DNA from: Bhargavaea ginsengi
GTDB taxonomy: Bacteria; Bacillota; Bacilli; Bacillales_A; Planococcaceae
NCBI RefSeq assembly: GCF_900109165.1
Contig: NZ_FNZF01000001.1
Location: 425,376-489,375, forward strand
Length of the DNA stretch: 64,000 nt
Direction: 5' to 3'
The notes below the pieces were generated by a model. The model worked only from the letters and a program-made list of their open reading frames with translations, was not told where the DNA came from and searched no databases. Shown piece after piece: positions 34,457-43,208 of the stretch. Numbering within the stretch: the first letter of the stretch is position 1; every line of letters starts with the position of its first letter. A program made the position numbers and the translations under genes.

Positions 34457-34987
34457 ATGGAGATCGGTTCTAAAATACGTGCAATCCGCAAACGGAAAGG
34501 GCTGACGATTGCACAGATGAGTGAGCAGACAGGCCTTTCCAAAGGGTTCATCAGCAATATCGAAAACGACCATACTTCGCCCTCCCTCAATACGCTGCAG
34601 GCCATCGCTGCCTTTCTGGATGTCCCGCTCCCCTACCTGCTCCTTGAAAAAAAGGAGCACATGAAAGTGGTGAGGAAAGCCGAGCGGGTGTACACGTCAT
34701 TTAATGATATCAAGATTGAGCACCTCACTTCCCAGAGCGGCCTCCGGATGATGCACATCGAACTTCCGCCCGGATCCTCGACCGGAGAAGCGATCGCCCA
34801 CGAAGGCGAAGAGGCCCATATCGTCCTGAAAGGCACCGTCCTGGCCGAACAGGGAGAAGACTCGGTCATCGCCGAAGAAGGCGATTCATTCAGCTGGAAC
34901 GCCAGCGTGCCCCACTTCGTAAAAAACATCGGGGACACCGAGGCGATCCTGCTGATTGCAGTCCATACCGAGAAGGACGCTCAATAA
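34457..34987 (+). CDS. XRE-family regulator with C-terminal cupin domain
   Basis: The 176-residue protein joins an XRE helix-turn-helix (about residues 4-58, MSEQTGLSKGFISNIENDH) to a cupin sensor (about 100-170, IAHEGEEAHIVLKG). This architecture is common in repressors that sense small amines or amino acids. ATG 34457 follows CAGGGAGGG; the longer frame upstream lacks a site. It is divergent from ribA-ribD and may control them, but no shared operator stands out. Confidence 0.85.
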   Translation: MEIGSKIRAIRKRKGLTIAQMSEQTGLSKGFISNIENDHTSPSLNTLQAIAAFLDVPLPYLLLEKKEHMKVVRKAERVYTSFNDIKIEHLTSQSGLRMMHIELPPGSSTGEAIAHEGEEAHIVLKGTVLAEQGEDSVIAEEGDSFSWNASVPHFVKNIGDTEAILLIAVHTEKDAQ

Positions 34988-34993
34988 GACATA

Positions 34994-35035
34994 AAGAGAG
35001 CCTACACCCAGAGATATCTGGCGTGCGGCTCTCTT
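34994..35035. terminator. bidirectional terminator
   Basis: AAGAGAGCC and GGCTCTCTT enclose a 24-nt loop that has its own small inverted pair (CCAGA/TCTGG). It is shared by the XRE gene and the leftward T7SS-linked genes. Confidence 0.65.
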
Positions 35036-35048
35036 CTAATTCTCCAGT

Positions 35049-35486
35049 TTAATTGTTTTCCATCCGGTCGTATGTAAAGAAATCCAACTCTCCGACCTGA
35101 TTGCTTTCTGTCATCCGGTCGAACAGCGCCTCCTGTTCAGGTGAAAGATCAAGGAGGAACGGCATGGCCCGGTTAGGCATGATGATGCCCATCTGATCTT
35201 CAGAAAGATGAATGCGGACCCGGTTCCAGATCAGTTCTCCTTCCCGCACCCCAAGAGAGTAGACAAATGAAACATTCTTCACAGGAAAGCCGAGCCGGTT
35301 GATCGCAACAAACAGCATCGATGAGTTCGCCGTTATCCCGAGCACCTGAATGCTGAAATCCTGTTCGATTCCGCCATCAGGATTCTCGGCAGCCCACTTT
35401 TCAAGACCGGCATAAAGCTCCTCCGCTCCCGGGTCAGTGATTCCGCCTTCGTCGTATTTCTGCAGTTGGATCTTCAGAGGTTCCAT
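35049..35486 (-). CDS. T7SS-linked small protein, unrecognised (third of three)
   Basis: I do not recognise a family. The 145-residue protein begins MEPLKIQLQKYDEGG at ATG 35486; ATG 35501 is also possible. It is acidic and soluble, with beta-strand-like stretches (SIQVLGITANSSMLFVAINR, VSFVYSLG). It starts 20 nt after the previous gene in a row of three small genes downstream of the type VII locus. Such rows often hold accessory or immunity proteins. Nothing in the sequence fixes its job. Confidence 0.6.
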   Translation of the reverse strand: MEPLKIQLQKYDEGGITDPGAEELYAGLEKWAAENPDGGIEQDFSIQVLGITANSSMLFVAINRLGFPVKNVSFVYSLGVREGELIWNRVRIHLSEDQMGIIMPNRAMPFLLDLSPEQEALFDRMTESNQVGELDFFTYDRMENN

Positions 35487-35505
35487 GTACAGCCTGACCA
35501 TCCTT

Positions 35506-35958
35506 TCAACGTACAGCACCGACACTCATTTCCACGTAAGTACCGCCCTGCGGGGATTGCTTATACTCCACGAACACGGGTGTCGTCTGATGATACCCTC
35601 CGGCATCCACATGTTTGGCAAGTTCCCAATAAGCCACTTGTGACTGAGCGTCGATATCCTCCATGAGCCGGATCGTGTGGAGATTGCGGATTTCGAAATA
35701 GCTCCGGAACATCACTTCCTCCTCAGGCGGCAGCGTGATGTCGCCTTCTTCAATCCCCATGAACAGTTCCGCCGTCATCACATTGGCCGTCGGCTCACTC
35801 AGCATTGAAAAGAACAGCCTGCCGTCAGGAGTCACGCCGTGCTGTTCCAGAATGCCCCGAAAATCTTCAAGGGCAATCCCGATTTCTGCCGGAACAAAAC
35901 TGTACAGTTTGGATACGATGTTACGGTGTTTGATGGACCGGTTTTCAGCAACGATCAT
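35506..35958 (-). CDS. T7SS-linked DUF5085-like protein
   Basis: The 150-residue protein shows a pattern like its upstream neighbour (N-terminal KLYSFVP, late VFVEYKQSPQGGTYVEMSVGA). The layout suggests a GyrI-like effector-binding fold; this is by eye. I link it to DUF5085, a family seen near Firmicute type VII effector genes, with low certainty. It overlaps the upstream gene as ATGA, so the pair is translationally coupled. It may be a divergent duplicate of that gene. Confidence 0.6.
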   Translation of the reverse strand: MIVAENRSIKHRNIVSKLYSFVPAEIGIALEDFRGILEQHGVTPDGRLFFSMLSEPTANVMTAELFMGIEEGDITLPPEEEVMFRSYFEIRNLHTIRLMEDIDAQSQVAYWELAKHVDAGGYHQTTPVFVEYKQSPQGGTYVEMSVGAVR

Positions 35959-36410
35959 TCCGGACGACCGCCTTCCAGCGGTACGACAAGGTCGATCATG
36001 ATGTCTCCATACACATCGAGCAGGACACAGTAGTACGTTTCGCCAAGGACAAGCCCTTCCTTTACGGCAGCGTCCTGAACCTTTACGTAAGCCGCGTCAA
36101 AGTCGGCTTCCTGCTCCGCCTGGCGCATGACCAGCGCATCCCCGGAATGGAAACGCGCCTCGTATCCGAAGCCATTGTCCCCTCCGGTCTCCAGCGGACC
36201 GTTGACCGGCTGATAATAGGTGAAGGTGCCAGTTGATTCATCTTCCGGTTCCGGCACGAATGTGAAGAAAGCCGGCCCGTTCTTGTAGACCCCTTTGTCG
36301 AGCACGAATGACTCCAGCAGACCAAGAGGTTCCTGCCAGTCCGTTTTCCGCTGTTCCGTCCGATACGTCAGCACGTGATCAAAGACGAGCGGGCGCCGTT
36401 CAATCGCCAT
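35955..36410 (-). CDS. T7SS-linked DUF5085-like protein (first of three)
   Basis: The 151-residue protein begins MAIERRPLVFDHVLTYRTEQ. It contains FFTFVPEPEDESTGTFTYYQPVNG and a C-terminal LDVYGDIMIDLVVPLEGG. The overall shape fits DUF5085, which I recall from type VII loci. It starts behind GGGAAGTGGGG and is the first of three tightly packed small genes. It lies just downstream of the remnant of an immunity-like gene. Whether it belongs to the secretion system is inferred from position only. Confidence 0.6.
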   Translation of the reverse strand: MAIERRPLVFDHVLTYRTEQRKTDWQEPLGLLESFVLDKGVYKNGPAFFTFVPEPEDESTGTFTYYQPVNGPLETGGDNGFGYEARFHSGDALVMRQAEQEADFDAAYVKVQDAAVKEGLVLGETYYCVLLDVYGDIMIDLVVPLEGGRPE

Positions 36411-36439
36411 GTCCCCACTTCCCTTTCCGGATGTTTTTG

Positions 36440-36590
36440 TTAATGATTATCTCGTGTAATAGTTAAACTCTTGAATCGGAATTTACAGTAAAGGATCACC
36501 AGCTGCTCCGGCAAAATAAATAGCATCACATAGAACAGGAATTCCCTGCTAAGTTGGCCGGACTTTGGCGACCTGATTCAAGCGGTCTTC
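36440..36590 (-). pseudogene. decayed fragment of an immunity-like membrane protein gene
   Basis: Read on the minus strand, this stretch gives FLFYVMLFILPEQLVILYCK followed by FRFKSLTITRDNH and a stop at 36440. The intact gene next door has FYTMCFVLPEQLIILYCKLR in the matching place near its C-terminus. Only this last part remains recognisable; upstream, around 36590, the similarity fades and no start is available. It is therefore the tail of a lost second copy. The 308-nt gap between 36410 and 36719 holds nothing else I can identify. Confidence 0.75.
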
Positions 36591-36718
36591 TGAATATAAT
36601 AGAAATCTCTTCTGAATCTTGAGATGGGGAGGTGTTCATCACTTAGAATTTCCCCTTAGCACTCCCTGCATATGGGTGAGTCCAATTATGACTTTTTCTC
36701 TCTTAAGAAGATCATTTG

Positions 36719-37528
36719 TTATTTGTGATACGAATCACCAAATAGTGCTCTCGCTTCATCTTCATCTCCATTATCTACTGGTTCATCCAAAAATGAGCGC
36801 CCCTCAAAGTTGAAGCTTCTGAAACGCAGTTTGCAGTACAAAATGATGAGTTGCTCCGGAAGCACAAAACACATCGTGTAAAACACAGCAAAACCAATGA
36901 AAATGATTATGAGCTGGTTCGGATCTCCTAATCCCAGGTTTCTCAGAACATATTGGAGGATAAAGAAGAGGCCAAGACCGGCAACGGTAGCCGCAGGCAA
37001 GGAGGACTTATATTCGAACTTCTTTCGTATCTGTTCACTTCTTGAGCCTAGGCGGTAATCTCCTTTTCTGATTTTCCATATATACCGAAAGAACGTCAGC
37101 ACAAATACAAAAATACCTGTAAGCAAGGTCACGTCGGTGAATGTCATCATCGACTCATCGGATAAACCGGCATCGATGTCTGTGACAGCAAATAATGCCA
37201 AGATATAAGCAGAAACACCAAATAGGTTTTGGGAGTATAAAATACTGATCAAATACTGGGATTTCTCTAACTTCCTATACACAAAAGGAATCGCAAAAAC
37301 GACGCCTAGCACGACTAAAATTACACTAATCCAAAAGTGCCACTTAAGGATCTCCGTTTTAAAAGGATGAGCAGTGGAATATCCGACTACATAAAATTCC
37401 AAGGCGTATAATCCAGCTTGTAAAAATGCTCCTAACACCAGGATTCCGGACAAGTTCATAGGACTTTGCAGACCGGACTCTAGCGGTCTTCGTAGGACAG
37501 CAAATTTTCCGTAATCCAAGTTGTTCAT
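36719..37528 (-). CDS. six-helix membrane protein, candidate immunity protein for the LXG effector
   Basis: The 269-residue protein has six hydrophobic helices (about 29-47, 64-82, 95-112, 127-148, 180-200, 207-232) and a short acidic tail. It starts 14 nt after the LXG effector gene, behind GGAGGACAG. Base use is clearly more AT-rich than its neighbours, a sign of recent transfer. Known membrane-acting LXG toxins (TspA of S. aureus, TelE of S. intermedius) are neutralised by multi-helix membrane proteins encoded next to them. The match here is in position and topology, so the immunity role is inference. A decayed second copy lies just downstream. Confidence 0.7.
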   Translation of the reverse strand: MNNLDYGKFAVLRRPLESGLQSPMNLSGILVLGAFLQAGLYALEFYVVGYSTAHPFKTEILKWHFWISVILVVLGVVFAIPFVYRKLEKSQYLISILYSQNLFGVSAYILALFAVTDIDAGLSDESMMTFTDVTLLTGIFVFVLTFFRYIWKIRKGDYRLGSRSEQIRKKFEYKSSLPAATVAGLGLFFILQYVLRNLGLGDPNQLIIIFIGFAVFYTMCFVLPEQLIILYCKLRFRSFNFEGRSFLDEPVDNGDEDEARALFGDSYHK

Positions 37529-37541
37529 TTTCTGTCCTCCA

Positions 37542-39098
37542 TCAACTGAACCAACCCTTTATATGATCCATTGCAGATTTTCCTGAATCACCAATCTCCA
37601 TGTTGAGACCTGCGTTTGCCAGCATACCCAGCCCCATTCCGACAGCAGTACCAACGCCCGGAATCGGAATTAGTGCGGTCCCGGCTGCAGTGAAACCTGC
37701 CTGAACAGCTCCCCCGACTGCCGTATCAATGGCTGTGTCCTTTGCTGCCCTTGCATGGGCTTCTGCTCCGGTGAGACCGCTGGCCGCGGCATTCTGGTAG
37801 TTCGTGTTATAGCTGAAGGCTGCACCTACAGGACCAAGCGCTTTCCCGGCCCCACGGATAATTCCGCTTGCCGCATTGATTTTGCCACCCTGCGGAACTC
37901 GTTTGAATTCGTCCCTGATCCCCTTGACGTCCACCAGGTCTTTGAAAGCCCCGGTCGTTCCCTTAAGCGTTGCTGTTCCTACAACCTTTGCTTTCTGACC
38001 AGGTGTAGTCTTGGTTCCCGCAAACTGCTCCAATGACGGGTGAGCCTGTTTAGCCCTTTCACCCGCTGAGGACCATCCGCTCTGTCCAGGTTTGGTTGTC
38101 GCATATTTCAGCATGACCTGACCGTCACGCACATCCTTCGGACTATACGGTATATTAAGCCGATGCATCGCATTTGGTGTCGCGTTGATGCGGTAACCGG
38201 TCCCCCCTTTCGAAAGAGGATGTTGTGAGGTGGATATGCCTCCATGCCGGCCCGCTCTGATCAAAGCAAAAGCAGACATAAAGCCTTCGCCCTTATTCAC
38301 TTCTTCGACGACCTTCGATGCTGTTTGGACTGCATTTGAAAGACTCGCCATATTGACAGTTGTGCCTGCAACATCCCCGGACTCTCCGGACTCTTCCTTG
38401 TCCTCAACCGTCTCTGTTTCGATCGGCACGTGGTTCTGGCCGGTGTTCAATGGATGCATCTCTGCAAAGGCCGCCCAATCTTCCGCCGGGAAGTCCACCG
38501 GAGACAGGCCGTCCTGCATGGCGCCTTCCAGGTCCAGCACCCACAGCTCCATCCGTAGAATGTCATTCTCAACGGAGGTCAGTGAATTTGTCTGTATGGA
38601 ATCGAACTCATTCAGGTCGGTGACGGTGTCGTCTTTTTTCTTCCTAGCGTCCCGGACGCCCTCTTGGACTTCGCTGTCGTCCAGATGAGGAAGCGCCACG
38701 ATGTCGGCGACGGAGTCCATGATGCCGTTTGCGTCTGAGGTCAGGTTGGTGGTGGTCGTCGAGATGGTGGTCAGGCCGGTTTCGACTTCTCCTTCTAAAA
38801 AGCTCTCCATGATGTAGCCGTCGGGTGCCGGCTCGAGCGTTTCCTGTGCGGACTTGATGCTGTTCATGGTCGTCTCAAACGAGCTCTTGAAATCCGCAAA
38901 TGTCTCCAGGAGCGGCAGATGGCAATCCCGGTAAAACGCCTTGATTGCTTCTCCCCCGTCTCCGGTCAGGGAGTCGCCCAGGTCGGAAAGCTGCTGGGCA
39001 GCGGTCCGGATGGCATCCATCTCTTCCTGTATGCGCGTCAGTGTTTCCTGATTCCGGGACAGGCCTTCCTGGAACGGTGTAACGTCCAATATCTTCAT
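37542..39098 (-). CDS. LXG-domain type VII effector with glycine-rich C-terminus
   Basis: The 518-residue protein has an N-terminal helical LXG domain (about residues 1-205, MKILDVTPFQEGLSRNQETL), an acidic linker, and a C-terminal region ending in a hydrophobic glycine-rich stretch (about 456-503: AVGGAVQAGFTAAGTALIP, then GVGTAVGMGLGMLANAG). It has no nuclease, deaminase or NADase motif. The glycine-zipper-like end resembles membrane-depolarising LXG toxins such as TelE. It is preceded by YwqH- and YwqI-like genes and followed by the membrane protein. Its ATG follows GGGGGAGGAG. Confidence 0.8.
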   Translation of the reverse strand: MKILDVTPFQEGLSRNQETLTRIQEEMDAIRTAAQQLSDLGDSLTGDGGEAIKAFYRDCHLPLLETFADFKSSFETTMNSIKSAQETLEPAPDGYIMESFLEGEVETGLTTISTTTTNLTSDANGIMDSVADIVALPHLDDSEVQEGVRDARKKKDDTVTDLNEFDSIQTNSLTSVENDILRMELWVLDLEGAMQDGLSPVDFPAEDWAAFAEMHPLNTGQNHVPIETETVEDKEESGESGDVAGTTVNMASLSNAVQTASKVVEEVNKGEGFMSAFALIRAGRHGGISTSQHPLSKGGTGYRINATPNAMHRLNIPYSPKDVRDGQVMLKYATTKPGQSGWSSAGERAKQAHPSLEQFAGTKTTPGQKAKVVGTATLKGTTGAFKDLVDVKGIRDEFKRVPQGGKINAASGIIRGAGKALGPVGAAFSYNTNYQNAAASGLTGAEAHARAAKDTAIDTAVGGAVQAGFTAAGTALIPIPGVGTAVGMGLGMLANAGLNMEIGDSGKSAMDHIKGWFS

Positions 39099-39116
39099 CA
39101 GATTCTCCTCCCCCGG

Positions 39117-39443
39117 TTAGCGGATCGGCACAGGACCGTTCCTGTGCGGCGCAGTGCCGCCGGAGGACCCGCCGCTTCCGTCGATGGCTGTGGCTACCTG
39201 GTTATCGGTCTCTTCCATGAACTCCACGGAGTTCTTTGTGGTTTCGATATTTGTCTGAAGAACGGTTTTGTACCGGATCAGCATCTGTTCAAGATGCGTC
39301 ATCAGCTCGTTCAGCTTGTCGGCCACGTCCAAGGTGTTCCCCGAAATCGGTTCCGGGGCGGACGGATCGAGTGCATTCGCTTTGCCCGACAGATCGTCGA
39401 TCACGGGATGGATGTCGTCATAAACCATTTTGATTTCTGTCAT
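39117..39443 (-). CDS. ywqI: YwqI-like (DUF5344) T7SS targeting factor
   Basis: The 108-residue, mostly helical protein resembles YwqI: a WXG100-like hairpin (MTEIKMVYDDIHPVIDDLSG, then LNELMTHLEQMLIRYKTVLQ) with a short Gly/Ser-rich tail. In B. subtilis ywqH-ywqI precede the LXG toxin ywqJ. Related small helical proteins bind the LXG domain and carry the toxin to the secretion ATPase. The start follows GGAGGATCA. It lies 18 nt upstream of the LXG gene. Confidence 0.75.
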   Translation of the reverse strand: MTEIKMVYDDIHPVIDDLSGKANALDPSAPEPISGNTLDVADKLNELMTHLEQMLIRYKTVLQTNIETTKNSVEFMEETDNQVATAIDGSGGSSGGTAPHRNGPVPIR

Positions 39444-39458
39444 CGTTGATCCTCCTTA

Positions 39459-39812
39459 TCAGGAATTGGCCGCTTTCGCCGCCTCTGCCGCGCGCAGTGC
39501 GGCTACGATGGCTTCGAGTGAGGCGATTTCCGCTTCAAGCTCCGTTATTTTTGCGGAGATGGCCGAATAGGCTGAATCAAATTGGGGGCCGGACACATCC
39601 TGGTAAGGAGTCTTGATGCCCGTTTCCCTGATTTCATCAAAGGCCGTGGCCAGATTCCCATGCCACGTCTTCGGTGTCAGCTCCGGCTCCATGCACTTCG
39701 GCTCATTCTGCTGGAATTCGCCCTGCTTTCCCTGCAGTTCCCCCTGGCATGTGTTCAGCCGCCGGATCTGCTGCCTTTTCAGCTCAATCAGCATCAGGTA
39801 GTAGCCAATCAT
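39459..39812 (-). CDS. ywqH: YwqH-like (DUF5082) T7SS targeting factor
   Basis: The 117-residue protein is helical. Its N-terminal helix is rich in Gln and Arg, and the middle has the motif TWHGNLATAFDEI, where the Trp-x-Gly turn recalls WXG100 proteins. A long Ala/Glu C-terminal coiled helix follows. This fits YwqH. It overlaps the end of essA as ATGA, so the effector module is coupled to the structural genes. It probably pairs with the YwqI-like protein on the LXG domain. Confidence 0.75.
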   Translation of the reverse strand: MIGYYLMLIELKRQQIRRLNTCQGELQGKQGEFQQNEPKCMEPELTPKTWHGNLATAFDEIRETGIKTPYQDVSGPQFDSAYSAISAKITELEAEIASLEAIVAALRAAEAAKAANS

Positions 39813-40363
39813 GCAATCTTCCCCTCCGTTTCTTTTCTTCTCCTTGCCGGCTGCGCACCGCCGCTCCCGCCCTTCAGAAGGGCTGGAACGACGAAGGCGA
39901 AAAGTCCCGCAACTGCGAGTATGATGACACCGATAAAGATCCAGTTTCGGAGCGGTGTCCCTTCTGTCTGCTCTTCCGGAATCTGCTGCGGTTCTTGGGC
40001 CGCGGCTTCTTCGGATACCGGGGCCTTTTCAGTGAACAGGCCGAGCTCCGCTGCCTTGGCGGCAGCTGTACCGGTTTCGGACCTGCCCGGCTCAAGGAAC
40101 AGTTCCGACACTTCGATCGGTGACGGGATACGGATTTCTTCTGAGAAGTCGAGGTTGATCTGCGATTCTGAGATGGTGTTTTTCATCTCGACCTGTCCGC
40201 GGTCATGAAGATACTCCGTCTTTTTCCTGAATTCGAGTTGTTTGTATTCAAAAGGATCCAACGTCTCGGCAGGGTTTGCCTCCGGTTCGTCTGCCGACAC
40301 GGGCTGTGCGGCAATGACAGCTCCTGCTAGCAGGACAAGCGCAGAATTGCGCTTAAGCTTCAT
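39809..40363 (-). CDS. essA: type VII secretion protein EssA (YueC)
   Basis: The 184-residue protein has a signal-like N-terminal helix (NSALVLLAGAVIAAQPVSA), an outer domain with DPFEYKQLEFRKKTEYLHDRG, and a C-terminal membrane helix (WIFIGVIILAVAGLFAFVVPA). This is the layout of EssA, a small subunit of the Firmicute type VII machine. ATG 40363 lies inside the last codons of esaA. It sits between esaA and the effector cassette, as yueC follows yueB in B. subtilis. Confidence 0.8.
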   Translation of the reverse strand: MKLKRNSALVLLAGAVIAAQPVSADEPEANPAETLDPFEYKQLEFRKKTEYLHDRGQVEMKNTISESQINLDFSEEIRIPSPIEVSELFLEPGRSETGTAAAKAAELGLFTEKAPVSEEAAAQEPQQIPEEQTEGTPLRNWIFIGVIILAVAGLFAFVVPALLKGGSGGAQPARRRKETEGKIA

Positions 40364-43208
40364 ACGCCTCTTCCTCCCCGGCGGTTTCATTGTTTTTCCA
40401 GCGCTTCACCGCATACACGGTCACGAGGAGCAGGACAGCAGCGATTCCGGCAATGGCCGCTCCGGTGTCAAAAAGTGTCACCGGGTCGTACTTGATCGAC
40501 AGGTAGACCGGCGACAGGATGTCCGGAATGTTGGCTTCGGGAACACCGAGAATCAGCAGCGGCGCGATGTAGATCGCCATGAGGACAATTGCCGCGATCC
40601 AGCCGATCGTCTCTCCGGCATCGAGTGCAGCCGTCACAAGTGCGGAACCCGCAATGACAACCAGGATGGTGAAGATGGTCCACTCGATGGCCCGGTGATC
40701 ATTGAGTACATACATATTAATACTGTACAGGCTGATGATCAGCCCGCTGATCAGGCCAAGAAGTGCCGGCATAGCCGTCCGGAGAAGCGGCGTACCATCC
40801 TTGATCTTGTGGCCAAAATAACCGATTGCCAGGCTCGAGATGAGCATGATGACATACAGGATGACCGGCGGAACCTTTTCCATGTTCTCACCGGCAACTG
40901 CTTCTCCCCTCACGCTGAGCGGGTTGATGAAGTGATCGAAGACGTAGCCGTTTTCCTGGCCGTCGACATAGGTGTTATCGAGGAAGCCTCTGACGTCCTC
41001 ATTGAAAGCCTGGATGGCTTCAATATTCCGTTCCCAGCGGTCACTGAACACATCCGTCGATTCTTCGAATCCGTTGGCCTTGCCCTGGAGATCGGCGGCA
41101 TAGCTGACGATGCTGTCCTGCCGGTCCGCCACTGCGTTCATCGTGCTGCTGAGCATGATCAGCTGTGAGCCGATCGTGGCCTGAGCCGAAGCTACCTGGC
41201 CTGCGGAACCATCCGGCTCCGGCTCTCCGCCCGGAATGGCGTTGCCCGGATTCTGGATCTGCGCCAGAATGGCGGATGCCTGATCTTCCAGGCCGTATAA
41301 ATCCTGGAGGAGTTCGGCATGCTGGATGCCCACAGACTTCTCGTAGCCGGCCATGATGGCAGCAAATGACGAGTTCCATTCTTCCACTCTGGCCGATGTC
41401 TCGGGAAGGCCTTCGCCGACAGTTTCCCAGGCAACCATTTCTTCTTCCCCGAGTGCGGCGATGTCCTGCGTGAGCGTCTGGATGATTTCATCTTTCAGCA
41501 CTTCATCTTTCAGAGCCCCTTCGCGCTGAACCCCCTGGTCCAGTGCGAAACCGAGCTGCTCAAGAGCGGCGTGATAGGTCAGTAGCGCATCGAGATCTTT
41601 CGAAGCCGGTGACTTGGCGAACAGCTCCTTGAGTGACGCTTTTCTATCCTCGGAAAGCCCCTCGTGTTTAAGCAGGCCCGCTTCTTTTTTCTCGATCTCG
41701 CGGACGACGGCAACCGTATCGGCCGGGTAGTCGTCCAGTGTATGGCGGGCAGAGGCATATGCACCATGGAGCGTCTCATAGGCGGCATACAGATTGTTGT
41801 ACAGATTGGAAGCAGTCTTGGCTGCTTCTGCTTCCGACCCGCTGTCTTCCTGGAGGGCGGCGGTTTTCTCATTGATGGACTCGGTGATGCCCGCGAGCTT
41901 TCCGGCTGCCCCGTCCAGTTCTGCAAGGAGTGGTGACTCCGGCTGCTCGGCCGCAAGCTGCTCTTTCAGGCCTGCGATGGAAGCGGCAAGCTCATTGATG
42001 CCCGCCTTTTCTTCCTCGAAGGAAGGCGCCTGGTCTTCAGCAGGCTCCCCGGCCTGCTCCTCAAGCTTATCCTTGGCGGATGCCAGCTCTTCCTTTGCCG
42101 GAAGCCCTTCGGGACCGCCGGCTTCCGGGATGGCGGATCCTGCGCCTTCCTGGATTTTCTTCTGGACATTGCCGATGATCGAGTCATTATAGCGCTCGAT
42201 CGCAGTACCTTGTGCCGCCAGGATTTCATCAGCCTGCTTTGCGGCTTTTTCCTGACGGATCTGCGCAAGTGCGTCAAACTTTTCCTTATTGGCTTCAATC
42301 TGTTCATTGACTTTGATCAGTTCCGCGGCAAGCTGGGCATTGTTTTCCTCAAGCTCATTGAGCGTCTGCTGGAACTGTTCAGTCTGCTTGGCCGCCGCTT
42401 CCTGCACCTTTGCGATGCTGACGCCCTGCAGCTCTTCCAGGATGTTGCGCTGGGCCAGCTGGAATGTTTTATAGTCTTCGACATGGCCCATGAAGTTCGA
42501 GAGTTCGCTGCTGAATGTCTCGACGCTGCTGATGCGCTCGTCATGGCCCTGGTGCACGTCACCGACGGTCTGGCGGAGCTGCTCGACCTGTTCGCGCTGG
42601 CGCTGCATCTGGTCGGCCAGCGCATTTGCTCCTGGCTCATAGTAGCCCACCATTGCGTCGAGGAACTCGCTTTCCTTATCGAGGATCGCGTTAAATTCTT
42701 TCTTGATGTGGTCCATCTCAGAGGCGACGTAACTCCAGTAGAGCGTGGCGATCCGGCTGTTAACGCGGTCGGTCGCACGGTCGATCTCCTCGATGATCGT
42801 CTCCTTCACATTACCGCTTTTCTGGCTCTGCACATGATAGGAGAATTCCGCCTTCTCAGGGTTGGCTTCATCATAGGACATGACCTTGGCCGAGAAGTCG
42901 GATGGGATATAGACGACAGCGTCATAGCGGTTGGCCTTCAGGCCGTTCTCTGCCGACCCCCTCCCCGTCACTTCCCATTCGTAGGATGAATCCTCTGAAA
43001 GGATGGACACGACTTCCCTGCCCATCTCGACCTCTTCTTCTCCCCGTTCGCTGCCGAGGTCCTCGTTGACAACAGCGATCGTGCGTCCCGGCGAATCTGC
43101 AAATGACAGCACGTTTCCGGACATGAATCCGAAAAACGCGACCGGAAGTGCCAGGATGACGATGAGTCCGGCGATGATAGCAGCGGTTTTTTTGTAATTT
43201 CTTTTCAT
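40353..43208 (-). CDS. esaA: type VII secretion protein EsaA (YueB)
   Basis: The 951-residue protein has one N-terminal membrane helix (about 9-30), a huge outer domain of about 740 residues with long coiled coils, and five or six C-terminal helices. That is the EsaA/YueB plan. YueB is also the receptor of phage SPP1 in B. subtilis. The outer domain spans the wall and forms a dimeric rod in the family. The gene overlaps essC by 4 nt at its start and essA at its end. Confidence 0.9.
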   Translation of the reverse strand: MKRNYKKTAAIIAGLIVILALPVAFFGFMSGNVLSFADSPGRTIAVVNEDLGSERGEEEVEMGREVVSILSEDSSYEWEVTGRGSAENGLKANRYDAVVYIPSDFSAKVMSYDEANPEKAEFSYHVQSQKSGNVKETIIEEIDRATDRVNSRIATLYWSYVASEMDHIKKEFNAILDKESEFLDAMVGYYEPGANALADQMQRQREQVEQLRQTVGDVHQGHDERISSVETFSSELSNFMGHVEDYKTFQLAQRNILEELQGVSIAKVQEAAAKQTEQFQQTLNELEENNAQLAAELIKVNEQIEANKEKFDALAQIRQEKAAKQADEILAAQGTAIERYNDSIIGNVQKKIQEGAGSAIPEAGGPEGLPAKEELASAKDKLEEQAGEPAEDQAPSFEEEKAGINELAASIAGLKEQLAAEQPESPLLAELDGAAGKLAGITESINEKTAALQEDSGSEAEAAKTASNLYNNLYAAYETLHGAYASARHTLDDYPADTVAVVREIEKKEAGLLKHEGLSEDRKASLKELFAKSPASKDLDALLTYHAALEQLGFALDQGVQREGALKDEVLKDEIIQTLTQDIAALGEEEMVAWETVGEGLPETSARVEEWNSSFAAIMAGYEKSVGIQHAELLQDLYGLEDQASAILAQIQNPGNAIPGGEPEPDGSAGQVASAQATIGSQLIMLSSTMNAVADRQDSIVSYAADLQGKANGFEESTDVFSDRWERNIEAIQAFNEDVRGFLDNTYVDGQENGYVFDHFINPLSVRGEAVAGENMEKVPPVILYVIMLISSLAIGYFGHKIKDGTPLLRTAMPALLGLISGLIISLYSINMYVLNDHRAIEWTIFTILVVIAGSALVTAALDAGETIGWIAAIVLMAIYIAPLLILGVPEANIPDILSPVYLSIKYDPVTLFDTGAAIAGIAAVLLLVTVYAVKRWKNNETAGEEEAYEA

